Positions 1 to 9,643 of a stretch of 64,000 nucleotides of DNA are shown in pieces; within the stretch, counting starts at the first letter, position 1, and each line of letters opens with the position of its first letter. A program made the translations under genes and the position numbers. The notes beneath the pieces were generated by a model that was not told the DNA's origin, searched no databases, and saw only the letters and a program-made list of their open reading frames with translations. The stretch is from CBDFKQ01 sp965248855 (GTDB lineage Bacteria; Bacteroidota; Bacteroidia; Cytophagales; 172606-1): assembly GCA_965248855.1 (NCBI GenBank), contig CBDFKQ010000006.1, forward strand, positions 14,853 through 78,852. Direction: 5' to 3'.

Positions 1-1039
1 CCAAGGCGGAGCCGAAGGTTTTATTTTCTATATAAGGTAAATTAAATTCATGAGCGGTTTCGCGTACAATATGAGAAATATTGGTATAATGAATATGACA
101 AATTTTTGGAAACAGGTGATGTTCTACCTGCATATTTAAACCGCCACAAAAGAAATTGACAATAGGATTTTTGCTGTCAAAATTGGCTGTTGTTTTCATT
201 TGATGAGCAGCCCAATCATCCACTATATTTCCTTCGTTATTTGGTGTCGGAAAAGTTGTTCCTTCCACAACATGAGCCAATTGAAAAACAAGACCAAGTA
301 CCACGCCTTCAGCTAAATGCATGCACACAAAGCCAATTAAAAATTGCCACCAGGTTACATTTAAAACTATTAAAGGAATAATTATGAATAAAGCATAATA
401 CAGGCCTTTATAAAAAAACAAATTAAAATATTCTTTTCTAGGATGATTGGAGTTATCATAATTACCAATCTTTTTCTGAAAAAATTTTACATAATCCTTT
501 CTAAATACCCACGAAAGGGAGGCAAAGCCATACAGCAAAAAGGCATAAAAATGTTGAAATTTATGAACAGGTTTCAATTTGTCTTCCGGAGATAATCTTA
601 TCAGCCCCGGTGCAACTTCTATATCCTCATCGTGCCCGGGAATGTTGGTATATGTATGATGTACTACATTGTGAGTAATGCTCCACATATATGGGTTTGC
701 TCCCAAAATATTAAATACAATTGAAAATATTTTGTTGATGGCAGGATTTTCTGACAAAGAACCATGAATAGCATCATGGGCTACATTAAAACCAATAAAT
801 GCAGCAAACATACCAAGTAAAATGGCAAGTATAAGCATTTCAAAATGATTAAATCTATTACTAATCATTAAAGCATATAGTACAACAAAAGAGCCTAAGA
901 AAAATGTAATTTTGCTCCACATAGTAAAATTGGCATTTTTTGAAATATTATTTTCTTTAAAATAATTTTCTACTCTTTCTTTAAGAACCGGATAAAATTC
1001 AGAATTTTTAGTTTCTGTAAAACGAAGTTTTTGAATCAT
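1..1039 (-). CDS. Fatty acid desaturase, partial (3' end off the window)
   Basis: The minus-strand frame opens at an ATG at 1039 and runs without a stop to the left edge. The three histidine clusters of membrane fatty acid desaturases are visible in order: HDAIH (HxxxH), HNVVHH (HxxHH) and QVEHH (variant QxxHH). The spacing and the QVEHH box point to the acyl-CoA or acyl-lipid front-end/linoleoyl-CoA desaturase type common in Bacteroidota. Hydrophobic stretches lie between the boxes. It would insert a double bond into acyl chains in the inner membrane using a di-iron centre. Family is sure; regioselectivity cannot be read from the sequence. No partner gene is visible because the window ends. 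Confidence 0.93.
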   Translation of the reverse strand, partial: MIQKLRFTETKNSEFYPVLKERVENYFKENNISKNANFTMWSKITFFLGSFVVLYALMISNRFNHFEMLILAILLGMFAAFIGFNVAHDAIHGSLSENPAINKIFSIVFNILGANPYMWSITHNVVHHTYTNIPGHDEDIEVAPGLIRLSPEDKLKPVHKFQHFYAFLLYGFASLSWVFRKDYVKFFQKKIGNYDNSNHPRKEYFNLFFYKGLYYALFIIIPLIVLNVTWWQFLIGFVCMHLAEGVVLGLVFQLAHVVEGTTFPTPNNEGNIVDDWAAHQMKTTANFDSKNPIVNFFCGGLNMQVEHHLFPKICHIHYTNISHIVRETAHEFNLPYIENKTFGSAL

Positions 1040-1284
1040 ATTAAATAAAAAATATTTCCTGCTTTTACTAATTTACAAATTTACGGAAAAATGCAATATC
1101 TTTTGCTAAAAGTAATATTATGTCAATAAAAAAATTTGTATGGGCTTGAAAACTATTCATAATCGGTAAATACGATAATAGTTGTCGTTCAGATGTATGA
1201 ATAGATGAAGATAAATTCTTTTTCAAGTTTTTGAAGCAGAACCTATCATAAAATACAAAATAATTCTATGTCAAAACCGAATGT

Positions 1285-1746
1285 TTATAAATTCTTCTTT
1301 CTCAATTCGTCCCTTATTTCTATTAAAAGCTTTTCTTCAGCACTTGGTTCAGGAGCAGCAGCAGGTATGCCGGCTTCTTTTCTTTGAAGCCTTGTAATGG
1401 CCTTCACCATTAAAAAAACAATAAAAGCAAGAATTAAAAAATTAATAATAATAGTTACAAAATTTCCATAGGCTAAAATGGGTCCAAATTCTCTTGCCTT
1501 ATCCAGAGAAGGATGATTGCCATTGTGTGCCTGAATGTATTCGTTTATATCTTTTGCTGCTTTTGGGTTTAATGGTAAATATAAATTACTGAAATCTACC
1601 TTACCGAAAATTCCGGCAACAGGCATAATCAAATCTTTCACTACCGAATCAACAATTCTACCAAAAGAGGCACCGATAATCACACCGATTGCCAAATCAA
1701 CAACATTGCCTTTTAAGGCAAACTCTTTGAAATCTTTAAAAATCAT
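1285..1746 (-). CDS. mscL: Large-conductance mechanosensitive channel MscL
   Basis: The 153-residue protein begins with an amphipathic N-terminal helix followed by VVDLAIGVIIGASFGRIVDSVVKD, the strongly conserved first transmembrane pore helix of MscL (cited in part: residues about 14-37). A second hydrophobic segment lies near residues 92-115 and is followed by a charged C-terminal helix (SAEEKLLIEIRDELRKK), as in the family. Length fits (130-150 residues is usual). It forms a homopentameric pore in the inner membrane that opens under osmotic downshock. It stands alone, transcribed away from the toxin-antitoxin pair, with no operon partner. Confidence 0.96.
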   Translation of the reverse strand: MIFKDFKEFALKGNVVDLAIGVIIGASFGRIVDSVVKDLIMPVAGIFGKVDFSNLYLPLNPKAAKDINEYIQAHNGNHPSLDKAREFGPILAYGNFVTIIINFLILAFIVFLMVKAITRLQRKEAGIPAAAPEPSAEEKLLIEIRDELRKKNL

Positions 1747-1918
1747 ATCGAATTTTAATTAGTAAAGACGAAAATTATAAAAAATATTTAGAAAAATAAA
1801 TAAATTCTTATTTGCCTTGATTTTTAATATGAATCAATTGTAGTTAATTTAAATTACTAATTTTCATTTTAATAATTAGATTCAGTTGATGGCAGGTGAT
1901 TAAATCAGAAAAAATGAA

Positions 1919-1949
1919 TTGTATTAATATACCATTATTCGTATTTTTG
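1919..1949 (+). promoter_or_regulatory. Bacteroidota-type promoter upstream of toxin-antitoxin pair
   Basis: A TTG at 1919-1921 is followed after 20 bases by TATTTTTG at 1942-1949, matching the phylum consensus TTG/TAnnTTTG. It lies about 118 bases before the antitoxin start. The 320-base gap 1747-2066 holds otherwise only AT-rich sequence and a 7-codon ORF at 1970 that may be a leader or chance. Confidence 0.45.
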
Positions 1950-2066
1950 TTCTATTATTTAAATAGATCATGAGAAAAATAATTAATAAGTGAGAAAAGT
2001 CAATCCTTATACATTTAATATGACTTTAAATATACATTATTTAACGCTTGAGTAATAATTGAAATC

Positions 2067-2282
2067 ATGGAAGTAATTAATATCAAAGCATATACAAAAG
2101 ATGTTTCGCAAATAAATGCTCTTAAAGCTTTTATGAAAGCTTTAAAAATTAAATTTGAGCTTGAGTCGGATGAACCTTACAATCCCGAATTTGTGGAAAT
2201 GATAAAGAAGGGAGAGAAAGATTTGGAAGAAGGTAAGGGAGTTAAAATAACGATAGATGAACTGAACGCCTTATGGAAGTAA
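2067..2282 (+). CDS. Antitoxin of a YoeB-type toxin-antitoxin pair
   Basis: This 71-residue protein is mostly hydrophilic and predicted helical, with an acidic and lysine-rich C-terminal half (EMIKKGEKDLEEGKGVKI) ending in a short hydrophobic helix. That is the build of the short antitoxins paired with Txe/YoeB toxins in Bacteroidota. The main evidence is the context: its last codons overlap the first ten bases of the toxin gene (2273-2282), so the two are translationally coupled. It should bind and neutralise the toxin and repress the operon, but no classical DNA-binding fold can be seen by eye. Function is inferred from the partner. Confidence 0.72.
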   Translation: MEVINIKAYTKDVSQINALKAFMKALKIKFELESDEPYNPEFVEMIKKGEKDLEEGKGVKITIDELNALWK

Positions 2283-2530
2283 TCTTTACCCCAAAAGCAA
2301 AAGAACATTTAGATTATTGGATTTTAACAGGCAACAAAACCATACTTAAAAAAATAGCAGAACTTACGCAATCCATAATAGAAAAACCATATTATGGTAT
2401 CGGAAAACCGGAACCTCTTAAACATCAACTTGCAGGTTACCGGTCAAGAAGGATAAATAATGAACATAGATTTGTTTACAATGTGATTGATAATGTCATC
2501 TTTGTACAATCCCTTAAAGGGCATTATTAA
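2273..2530 (+). CDS. yoeB: YoeB/Txe-family mRNA interferase toxin
   Basis: The 85-residue protein matches E. coli YoeB (84 residues) in length and in its catalytic residues with an offset of one: E47, R66, H84 and Y85, the last two forming the terminal GHY. The segment SRRINNEHRFVYNV is the family signature. The enzyme cleaves mRNA in the ribosomal A site. The start is the ATG at 2273, inside the antitoxin 3' end in another frame. All catalytic residues are present, so the toxin looks active. Confidence 0.92.
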   Translation: MEVIFTPKAKEHLDYWILTGNKTILKKIAELTQSIIEKPYYGIGKPEPLKHQLAGYRSRRINNEHRFVYNVIDNVIFVQSLKGHY

Positions 2531-2622
2531 AAAATTTATTGCAGAGTTTTCTTCCAATAATTTTGCATAGCATTATCACCACACCATTTAAGCGTGTCAG
2601 CATAACAAACATAACATTGAAT

Positions 2623-3249
2623 TTATTGATAGAAGGTTAAATCACTATTTTTGATATTGATTTGCTGCCTGAACAAACTTTTTAGTCCGCTGCCCAAATT
2701 TATATGAGATTGGGATTGATTGTTATTGATAAAATTAGCGTTCGAAATAGCCGGTGTAACTATTTCTTCAAAATAATCAGGAGGGATGGATGTTGGTTTT
2801 TCGGAATATAAATTATTTTCTGTTGTTATAATTCCATTATTTAAATGTTTCTTTAGTTCAAGTATTATTGAAATACTGTTTGTGCATGATTTAAACATAG
2901 CTTCATTCTGCCCTGCTTTAGATTGGTATACTATCACTTTGCTTATATCCATCCTGCCGAATCTTTCTTCCAGAACCAATAATTTATAGTTTGTTTTAAT
3001 TTCCTGCTCAATCAATTGGTTTTTAATGTTTCCTTCGGGTATTGAACCTATTGCTATTTTTAAAGCGTTTAAATCTTGTTTTAAAATATCTATCCTGTTC
3101 TTTAAAGCATTATACCTGTTTAAATATTTTTCGGCTTTTAATTCAAATCCCATCTTTTTGTATTCATAATCTTTCTTACGAAAATTTAATTCGCTCAAAA
3201 CCTGATCGCACTCCGGTACAGAATTCAGTTTTACACTGTTTAAGCTCAT
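2623..3249 (-). CDS. Hypothetical coiled-coil protein (paralogue of the 37.2 kb gene)
   Basis: No recognised domain. The 208-residue protein is rich in Lys, Glu, Leu and Asn and predicted helical/coiled coil over residues 15-150, with no signal peptide. Residues about 65-120 align with the 176-residue protein at 37208-37738. They share the frame N-L--AI----G, then YKL--L--R, then D--K-I--QSK. The tail is polar and Asn/Ser-rich. It lies alone between the toxin gene and the AAA+ gene. The paralogy suggests a small lineage family, possibly associated with accessory regions. Function unknown. Confidence 0.6.
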   Translation of the reverse strand: MSLNSVKLNSVPECDQVLSELNFRKKDYEYKKMGFELKAEKYLNRYNALKNRIDILKQDLNALKIAIGSIPEGNIKNQLIEQEIKTNYKLLVLEERFGRMDISKVIVYQSKAGQNEAMFKSCTNSISIILELKKHLNNGIITTENNLYSEKPTSIPPDYFEEIVTPAISNANFINNNQSQSHINLGSGLKSLFRQQINIKNSDLTFYQ

Positions 3250-3459
3250 AATATTATAATTTATGTATATGGTTTGTTAATCAAATATACATAAATTTAT
3301 GCAGATGATCAATGTTAATTTTCTCTTAAAATTATTTTTTTTTAATTTTTTTTAATATTCTCATTTTAAAAAAATAAAAAAATAAAGTTCTTTATCTCAA
3401 TTTATTTGAATAAACGTATAAATTAAAATTATTTTCACATCTCGAAGATACTTTATAAC

Positions 3460-3492
3460 TTGCCCTTTATAATCATAGTTTTTATATGTTTG
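3460..3492 (+). promoter_or_regulatory. Promoter of the AAA+ ATPase gene
   Basis: TTG at 3460-3462, 22 bases, then TATGTTTG at 3485-3492 fits the Bacteroidota promoter form and lies about 60 bases before the start codon. The rest of the 304-base gap 3250-3553 is low-complexity AT-rich DNA. Confidence 0.5.
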
Positions 3493-3553
3493 TTTTTTAA
3501 TTACAAAATCCACAATATATTTTCAAAATAATCGCGTAAAAAAAAGTCTAAGC

Positions 3554-6178
3554 ATGAATCCGGGAGAAAAAACGTATAAATTCAAAGCCTTAAAATCTTA
3601 TTCTTCAACAGAGAGTTTTCAGGGTGATCAAAAAAACTACAGGAAAGTATTCGAAAATGCAGAAACCACTTATATATATTGTGAGCTTTCATTTTATAAT
3701 AAATTATTTGATGAGGAAGATTGGAAGGCTAAGATTATTTTAAAAGGCTTTTCGGTAAGTGCCGATAACAAACGAACTGAACTGTGCAACCTCGAAGTTG
3801 AAAAAGATGTGAGTAAAGATGAAAATGTTGTGGTGGTAAGAAACAGTTGGGGAATGACTACACCGGGTTCGTTTTGGAAAAGAGGTGATTACGATTGGGA
3901 AGCCTATATTGATGGTGATTTGGTAGGTACTCATAGGTTTCATGTTGAAGATGGAGGTTTAGTAACCAACGATAATAATCCATATTTTACATTGAAAACC
4001 GTAAAAATGTATGAAGGTCCCTATGATGGAGTAACCTTGGGCGACAGAAAATATTTGGTACAGTTTTCGGCAGCAACAACCAGATACATTTTTGCGGAAT
4101 TAACAATAGAAAATGGTCAAAATGCATATTGGTTCTGTGAAGTATTTTTTAATTTTTATAATGATGCAGGTCAGTTAAAAGGTGTTACTTCTAATATTGT
4201 GCTTGTATCTCCGGAGCAAACCGAAATTAGTATTACTTCGGGTTGGGGAGCTCAACAAACCGGTACCTGGTTTAATGATAAATACAAAATAGAAATTGTA
4301 TTTATGGATACATTAGTTGCTGTTGTTCCTTTTGAAGTCGGATCGGAAGCAGTTGAAGGCCTTCCACAAGTATTTACAGGAGATAGTTTTGGAGATATGG
4401 CTCCAATGGCTTCAATTAAAGGCCCTGAAGGAGAAACGTTGGACGATGTGCTTAAAAAGCTAAACGAAATGCTTGGCTTGCAAGATGTAAAAGGAAAAAT
4501 TAATGACTATACATCTTATCTTAACTTTTTAAAATTAAGAAAAGAACAAGGCTTTGAAGAAACTCAGCAAATAAGTTTGCATACAGTTTTTACAGGTAAC
4601 CCGGGAACAGGTAAAACTACAGTTGCTCATTTATTGGGTAAAATTTATCAAAAAATGGGTTTACTTTCCAAAGGAACTGTTACAGAAGTGGGCAGGGCAG
4701 AACTTGTAGGTAAATACATTGGTCAAACTGCACCAAAAGTTAAAGAAGTTATAGAAAAAGCCCGTGGCGGAGTATTGTTTATTGATGAAGCTTATGCTCT
4801 AATGCGCAGTGAAAATGATGAACAGGATTTTGGCAGAGAGGTAATAGAAGTTTTAATAAAAGAAATGTCGGAAGGTGAAGGCGATCTTGCCATTTTAGTG
4901 GCCGGATATCCACAACCGATGAATACTTTTTTAAATTCAAACCCGGGTTTAAGATCCAGATTTAATTTATTTTTTCACTTTCCCGATTATTTACCTCAAG
5001 ATCTTTTAGAAATACTGGATATGAAAGCTACTCAGAAAGGAGTTGTTTTCTCGGAAGAAGCAAGAGCGTTTCTATATGAAAAGTTAATAGATGCTTTCCG
5101 AAATAGGGACAAAACGTTTGGTAATGCACGCTTGGTTAACTCATGGGTTGAAGAAGCTAAAATGAACATGGGTTTAAGAATAATTCGTTCTTCCAAGGAT
5201 TTAAATTCTCTTACACATGATCAAATGAAAGAAATTACCATTGATGATGTGAAAGGAATGTTTAAAACCACCATGAATTCCTTACCCGACATTAAAATAG
5301 ATGAAAACTTACTGCACGAATCTTTAAACGAACTTAATAATTTAATAGGATTGGCTTCTGTTAAAGCCGAAATGAATGAATTAGTTAAGCTGGTTAAGTA
5401 TTATAAAGAATCGGGTAAAGATGTTTTAAATAAATTTTCTTTACATACCGTTTTTTCAGGCAACCCGGGTACGGGGAAGACAACAGTTGCCCGTATTTTA
5501 GCTAAAACTTTCAAAGCGCTAGGCATTTTAGAAAGAGGACATCAGGTTGAATGTGATAGGCAGGCATTGGTTGCAGGATATGTAGGGCAAACGGCTATTA
5601 AAACCCAATCTTTAATCGACAAGGCCTTGGGTGGTGTTTTATTTATAGATGAAGCTTATGCACTTTCGCAGGGAGGAGATAATGATTTCGGCAGAGAAGC
5701 TATTGAAACGTTATTAAAGCAGATGGAGGATAAGCGTGGGCAGTTTGTAGTTGTAACTGCGGGATATACTGATAATATGAGTCATTTTTTAGAAATGAAC
5801 CCCGGTTTAAAATCTCGTTTCGATCGTGAAATTCATTTTGAAGATTACAATGCTGATGAATTGTATCAGATTGCTAAAATGATGTTGAAAAATGAAGGCT
5901 TAGCTCCTGACGATGAAGCAGATACAATGATAAAAGAATATTTGGTATACCTGCATCAAAAACGCGACAAGTTTTTTGGAAATGCCCGTTCAGTAAGAAA
6001 AATAATTGAGCAGATAACCAAAAATCAAAACTTAAGAATGGCTTCTCTTCCGCGAGACGAACGTACTGCCGAACATATGCAAACACTTACTGCCGATGAT
6101 GTGAAAGAATTTAAGGTAGGAGGTGAAATAGTCTCAACCGGAATAGGTTTTAAATTTGGCGGGGCAGCAGGCAAATAG
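3554..6178 (+). CDS. Tandem CbxX/SpoVK-type AAA+ ATPase with N-terminal beta domains
   Basis: An 874-residue cytoplasmic protein without signal peptide. Residues 1-270 form two related beta-rich domains (each with a GWG-or-SWG-containing segment followed by TG-x-W/F), which look like immunoglobulin-like or C2-like modules. Two AAA+ modules of the CbxX/CfqX class follow. Each has Walker A GNPGTGKTT (about residues 350 and 637), Walker B VLFIDEAYAL (about 408 and 695) and the sensor/arginine region NPGLRSRF or NPGLKSRF. Both ATP sites look intact. Such double AAA+ proteins act as remodelling ATPases; relatives include Rubisco activase CbbX and EccA of type VII secretion. The substrate here is unknown. 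It is followed by a terminator and no co-oriented gene. Confidence 0.85.
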   Translation: MNPGEKTYKFKALKSYSSTESFQGDQKNYRKVFENAETTYIYCELSFYNKLFDEEDWKAKIILKGFSVSADNKRTELCNLEVEKDVSKDENVVVVRNSWGMTTPGSFWKRGDYDWEAYIDGDLVGTHRFHVEDGGLVTNDNNPYFTLKTVKMYEGPYDGVTLGDRKYLVQFSAATTRYIFAELTIENGQNAYWFCEVFFNFYNDAGQLKGVTSNIVLVSPEQTEISITSGWGAQQTGTWFNDKYKIEIVFMDTLVAVVPFEVGSEAVEGLPQVFTGDSFGDMAPMASIKGPEGETLDDVLKKLNEMLGLQDVKGKINDYTSYLNFLKLRKEQGFEETQQISLHTVFTGNPGTGKTTVAHLLGKIYQKMGLLSKGTVTEVGRAELVGKYIGQTAPKVKEVIEKARGGVLFIDEAYALMRSENDEQDFGREVIEVLIKEMSEGEGDLAILVAGYPQPMNTFLNSNPGLRSRFNLFFHFPDYLPQDLLEILDMKATQKGVVFSEEARAFLYEKLIDAFRNRDKTFGNARLVNSWVEEAKMNMGLRIIRSSKDLNSLTHDQMKEITIDDVKGMFKTTMNSLPDIKIDENLLHESLNELNNLIGLASVKAEMNELVKLVKYYKESGKDVLNKFSLHTVFSGNPGTGKTTVARILAKTFKALGILERGHQVECDRQALVAGYVGQTAIKTQSLIDKALGGVLFIDEAYALSQGGDNDFGREAIETLLKQMEDKRGQFVVVTAGYTDNMSHFLEMNPGLKSRFDREIHFEDYNADELYQIAKMMLKNEGLAPDDEADTMIKEYLVYLHQKRDKFFGNARSVRKIIEQITKNQNLRMASLPRDERTAEHMQTLTADDVKEFKVGGEIVSTGIGFKFGGAAGK

Positions 6179-6203
6179 TTATTTTATATTATTTATTTTT
6201 GAT

Positions 6204-6238
6204 AAAAAAAACCCTCCAAATTACCGGAGGGTTTTTTT
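6204..6238. terminator. Bidirectional rho-independent terminator
   Basis: A GC-rich stem CCCTCC/GGAGGG is flanked by an A-run on the left and a T-run on the right (13-base arms including the runs), with an 10-base loop. It serves the AAA+ gene on the plus strand and the convergent WG-repeat gene on the minus strand. Confidence 0.85.
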
Positions 6239-6259
6239 TATCAAATGAAAAAAATTATT

Positions 6260-7681
6260 TTACTTTGTATTATTATTCGCTGATGTGCAGGAAACATTTT
6301 TGTAAACCACGCACTCACCTTTTTTATTAATATAAAAATAATCATCATCTCTGGTAGGTATTACCCTTGCCAAACCTTCTAAAAAACTATCCACGGAAAA
6401 ATATTTCAAAGGAATAATAACTTGCCCTTTTAAATTTAAAAAACCGTATTTACCATTTTTTCTGGCTCCCATAAGCCCTTCACTGGGGTAATAAAGAATA
6501 TCATACTCCATTGGTACTATTATTTTTCCGTCTTTATTAATAAAGCCCCATTTTTCTTTTAATTGCACCATGGCTATACCTTCCGAAAAATAACTTACAC
6601 CATCAAAAGAGATTGGAATGACAATTTTGCCTTTTTTATCAATAAAACCCCATTTACCGTTTTTCTCAACAGCGGCCAAACCTTCCGAGAACGAATGTGA
6701 GCCGGTGAACGAAATTGGAATAACAATTTTACCTGACGTATCAACATATCCGATTTTTGAATCTTTTTCAACCTTTGCCATACCTTCACTAAAATTATCT
6801 ATTTTATCAAACGGCATTTCAATTAAAGTTTGACCTGTAGGATCTATATATTGAAATATGTTTTCTTTTTTTACCAATGCTTTCCCATTTACAAACGGAT
6901 GCGCTTCTTTATACGTCATTGGGATAATTATAGTGCCATTTTTATTCATATATCCATAAATACTGTCACCGGATGAGAAAGAAGCCAATCCATTTGAAAA
7001 AGGTTTAATATGTTCATAATAATATGGAATAGCCGTTCTACCATCTTTACCGACACCACCATATCTTTTATTACTTTTTATTATTCCGATTCCTTCCGAA
7101 AAAGCATCTACATCATCATATTGAATTGGAACTACTACTTTCCCCCGATGATCAATGTAACCCCACCTTGTGCCTTGCCTTGCAGCAGCGAGCCCATCAG
7201 AAAAATAAGAAATTTCGTCGTAAACTGTGGGAATTACCAATGTGCCTTTCTTATCAGTAAAACCATTCTTTCTGTTTTTTTCGGCCATTGCAATCCCATC
7301 AGAAAATGAATGCACTCCATCGAATTTTAAAGGAATTACTTCTTTCCCTGTTTTATCGATAAAGCCCCATCTATGTAATTTTTCCACGCGTGCCATCCCT
7401 TCCGAAAAAGATGATACATAATCATAATCCAAAGTAAAAGCCAATTTTCCCAATGAATCTATAAAAGAAGTTTTACCATTGTTAATCACTTTTGCCAAAC
7501 CTTCTCTGAACTCAAAGGCCATATCGTATTTTGGCATTATTATAATGGAATCCGAATCATTTTTTTTAAATCCATACAATCCATTTTCAGAAAAAGGAAT
7601 TAGTTTTTGACCGGAAACAGGTTTTGAAAAAATAATTGCTACTATTAAAGCAGCGATTTTGATAAAGTATTTGTGGAACAT
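6260..7681 (-). CDS. Exported WG-repeat protein
   Basis: 473 residues. A hydrophobic signal peptide (residues about 5-24, ending VSGQ) is followed by about a dozen tandem repeats of 35-38 residues. Their consensus is WGFIDKKGKIVIP..YD.V..FSEGLA.V (WG/KWG repeat, beta-strand rich, probably a propeller- or solenoid-like fold). The repeats fill the whole mature protein. No catalytic motif is seen. It is presumably periplasmic or surface exposed and used for binding, but ligand and role are unknown. Unlinked to its neighbours: convergent with the AAA+ gene and divergent from the PrsW-like gene. Confidence 0.88.
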   Translation of the reverse strand: MFHKYFIKIAALIVAIIFSKPVSGQKLIPFSENGLYGFKKNDSDSIIIMPKYDMAFEFREGLAKVINNGKTSFIDSLGKLAFTLDYDYVSSFSEGMARVEKLHRWGFIDKTGKEVIPLKFDGVHSFSDGIAMAEKNRKNGFTDKKGTLVIPTVYDEISYFSDGLAAARQGTRWGYIDHRGKVVVPIQYDDVDAFSEGIGIIKSNKRYGGVGKDGRTAIPYYYEHIKPFSNGLASFSSGDSIYGYMNKNGTIIIPMTYKEAHPFVNGKALVKKENIFQYIDPTGQTLIEMPFDKIDNFSEGMAKVEKDSKIGYVDTSGKIVIPISFTGSHSFSEGLAAVEKNGKWGFIDKKGKIVIPISFDGVSYFSEGIAMVQLKEKWGFINKDGKIIVPMEYDILYYPSEGLMGARKNGKYGFLNLKGQVIIPLKYFSVDSFLEGLARVIPTRDDDYFYINKKGECVVYKNVSCTSANNNTK

Positions 7682-7878
7682 AATTATTAACAGGGAGATA
7701 CCTGAGATCAGTAAAAAAATAAATATTTATTTTACGAAAAAAATCCTTTCAAGGATTCATTTTTTATCATCAAAGTTATAAATATTACAAACATGGCGTA
7801 AGTTTATTGTAATTTTTTGAAATATAACCATAAAAAAAACCCATAAAAAATTACATTTACACTTTATTTGTATTGTAA

Positions 7879-8568
7879 ATGAATTTGATTCTTCTTTTTG
7901 CATTGGCTGTAGCACCCGGTTTAGCTATTGCATTTTATATTTATGAAAGGGATAAATTAGATAAAGAGCCAATGCGCTTACTTATTATCTCTTTTTTGCT
8001 TGGTGCTGTAAGTGTTATACCTGCAATGGTTATTGAAGAAACTGCTGAGTTTATAGGTATTTTAAATACAGGTGAGTTTTTAAGAAGCGCACCTTATGCT
8101 TTAATGGTTGGCTTTACTGAAGAATTATGTAAATATAGTTTTTTAATGATTTTTGCTTTTCCGAAAAAAGATTTTAACGAACCCTTTGATGGAATTACTT
8201 ATGGTGTGATGGTTGCAATGGGTTTTGCCACTTTAGAAAATATTTTTTATATAATGTTTGATCAGGATGAACCTTATAAAACAGCATTATTCAGGATGTT
8301 CTCTGCTGTGCCGGCTCATGCCTGTTTTGGAATTTTGATGGGTTATTATATTGGCTTGGCAAAGTTTAAACAGGTTAAAAGCTATACACTTAAAATTACT
8401 GCAATTGTTATTGCAGGTTTATTTCATGCCGCTTACGATTTTTTTATTCTCATTCATCAAATACCTTCATTAGCTGTTGGTGCAGTGGTTGCTTTGGTTA
8501 TTGCTATCCGATTGTCACTGAAAGCAATAAGAATACATCATCATAATTCCCCTTTTTTTAAAGAGTGA
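7879..8568 (+). CDS. PrsW-family intramembrane metalloprotease
   Basis: 229 residues with about seven hydrophobic segments. The family's conserved acidic and histidine motifs are present: ERDKLDKEP near residue 25, EE in VIEETAEF (about 56), FTEELCKY (about 80), HACFG (about 140) and GLFHAAYDF (about 178). PrsW is a membrane-embedded protease of the CPBP/type II CAAX superfamily that cleaves anti-sigma factors in Bacillus. Here no anti-sigma gene is adjacent, so the substrate is unknown. Start ATG at 7879. Confidence 0.88.
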   Translation: MNLILLFALAVAPGLAIAFYIYERDKLDKEPMRLLIISFLLGAVSVIPAMVIEETAEFIGILNTGEFLRSAPYALMVGFTEELCKYSFLMIFAFPKKDFNEPFDGITYGVMVAMGFATLENIFYIMFDQDEPYKTALFRMFSAVPAHACFGILMGYYIGLAKFKQVKSYTLKITAIVIAGLFHAAYDFFILIHQIPSLAVGAVVALVIAIRLSLKAIRIHHHNSPFFKE

Positions 8569-8588
8569 TATAAATAATAGTTTCCGGT

Positions 8589-9494
8589 TCAAATATTTAT
8601 CTTATTTTCTATATATTCAATAATTTCTTTTTCATTTTCAGGGTGAAACCATGTTATTGATTCGTCTTTTTTGAACCACGTCATTTGCCTTTTTGCATAC
8701 CTGCGACTATTTCTTTTTAATAACCTTATCATTTCCGGTTCATCATATTTCCCATCCATAAAATCAAAAATTTCACTGTATCCCACTGTTTGTAATGCAT
8801 TGTGATCTTTGAAAGGGTATAAATTTCCGGCTTCTTCAATCAAACCATTTTTAATCATTTCATCCATTCTTCTATTTATTCTTTCATACAATTCTTCTCT
8901 ATCTCTATTTAAACCTATTTTAATAATTTTAAAAGGCCTGTCTTTCTTTTGTCCGAACCTAAATGATGAATAAGTTTTACCAGTTTGAAGGCAAACTTCT
9001 AAAGCCCTCATAACTCTATGTGGGTTTTCGGCATCAACTAATTTTGCGAATTTTGGATCCAGCACTTCCAATTCGTTAAATAATATTTTTAAACCTTCAT
9101 TTTTTAATCTTTCTTCCAGCACATTTCTGATACTCCGGTCTGCCTCAGGTATATCATCCATACCTTCACACAAAATTTTTACATATAAACCCGAACCTCC
9201 CGTTGCAATAACTATTTTTTTTTGTTTGAATAATTGTTGAAGTAAATCAAGAGCATCTTTTTCGAAATCTCCCACGTTATATTGTTCATAAATACTTTTA
9301 GAATCTACAAAATGATGTTTGATATTTTGCATTTCATTTGCTGTCGGTTTGGCTGTACCAATATTTAATTCTTTAAAAAATTGTCGCGAATCCGTTGAAA
9401 TTATTTCTGTTTTAAAATAATTTGCTAAATGAATACATAAATCCGTCTTACCTACTGCGGTTGCGCCAACTATCATTATCAATGTACTTTCCAT
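8589..9494 (-). CDS. miaA: tRNA dimethylallyltransferase MiaA
   Basis: 301 residues, typical length. The P-loop GATAVGKTDL lies at residues 9-18. The DSRQFFKELNIGTAKP segment (about 35-50), the TGGSGLYV motif (about 97-104) and the C-terminal YAKRQMTWF tRNA-binding signature are all present. The enzyme transfers a dimethylallyl group to the N6 of A37 in tRNAs reading UNN codons. Transcribed divergently from the large histidine kinase. All expected motifs are intact. Confidence 0.97.
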   Translation of the reverse strand: MESTLIMIVGATAVGKTDLCIHLANYFKTEIISTDSRQFFKELNIGTAKPTANEMQNIKHHFVDSKSIYEQYNVGDFEKDALDLLQQLFKQKKIVIATGGSGLYVKILCEGMDDIPEADRSIRNVLEERLKNEGLKILFNELEVLDPKFAKLVDAENPHRVMRALEVCLQTGKTYSSFRFGQKKDRPFKIIKIGLNRDREELYERINRRMDEMIKNGLIEEAGNLYPFKDHNALQTVGYSEIFDFMDGKYDEPEMIRLLKRNSRRYAKRQMTWFKKDESITWFHPENEKEIIEYIENKINI

Positions 9495-9643
9495 TATTTA
9501 ATAAAAATTATTTTCCGAACTATTTTAAAATGGTTAAGTGAAGAATACAAAAAATTTGAAAATGAGATAAAAAAAATTACTTTAGTGTATTTTTGACTTA
9601 AACCTGCAAAATTTAATTTTTGAAAAAGTATTTATAAATTTAA

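Noticed and set aside
1970..1993. Seven-codon ORF before the antitoxin
   Set aside because: Too short and without conservation evidence; possibly chance in AT-rich DNA.
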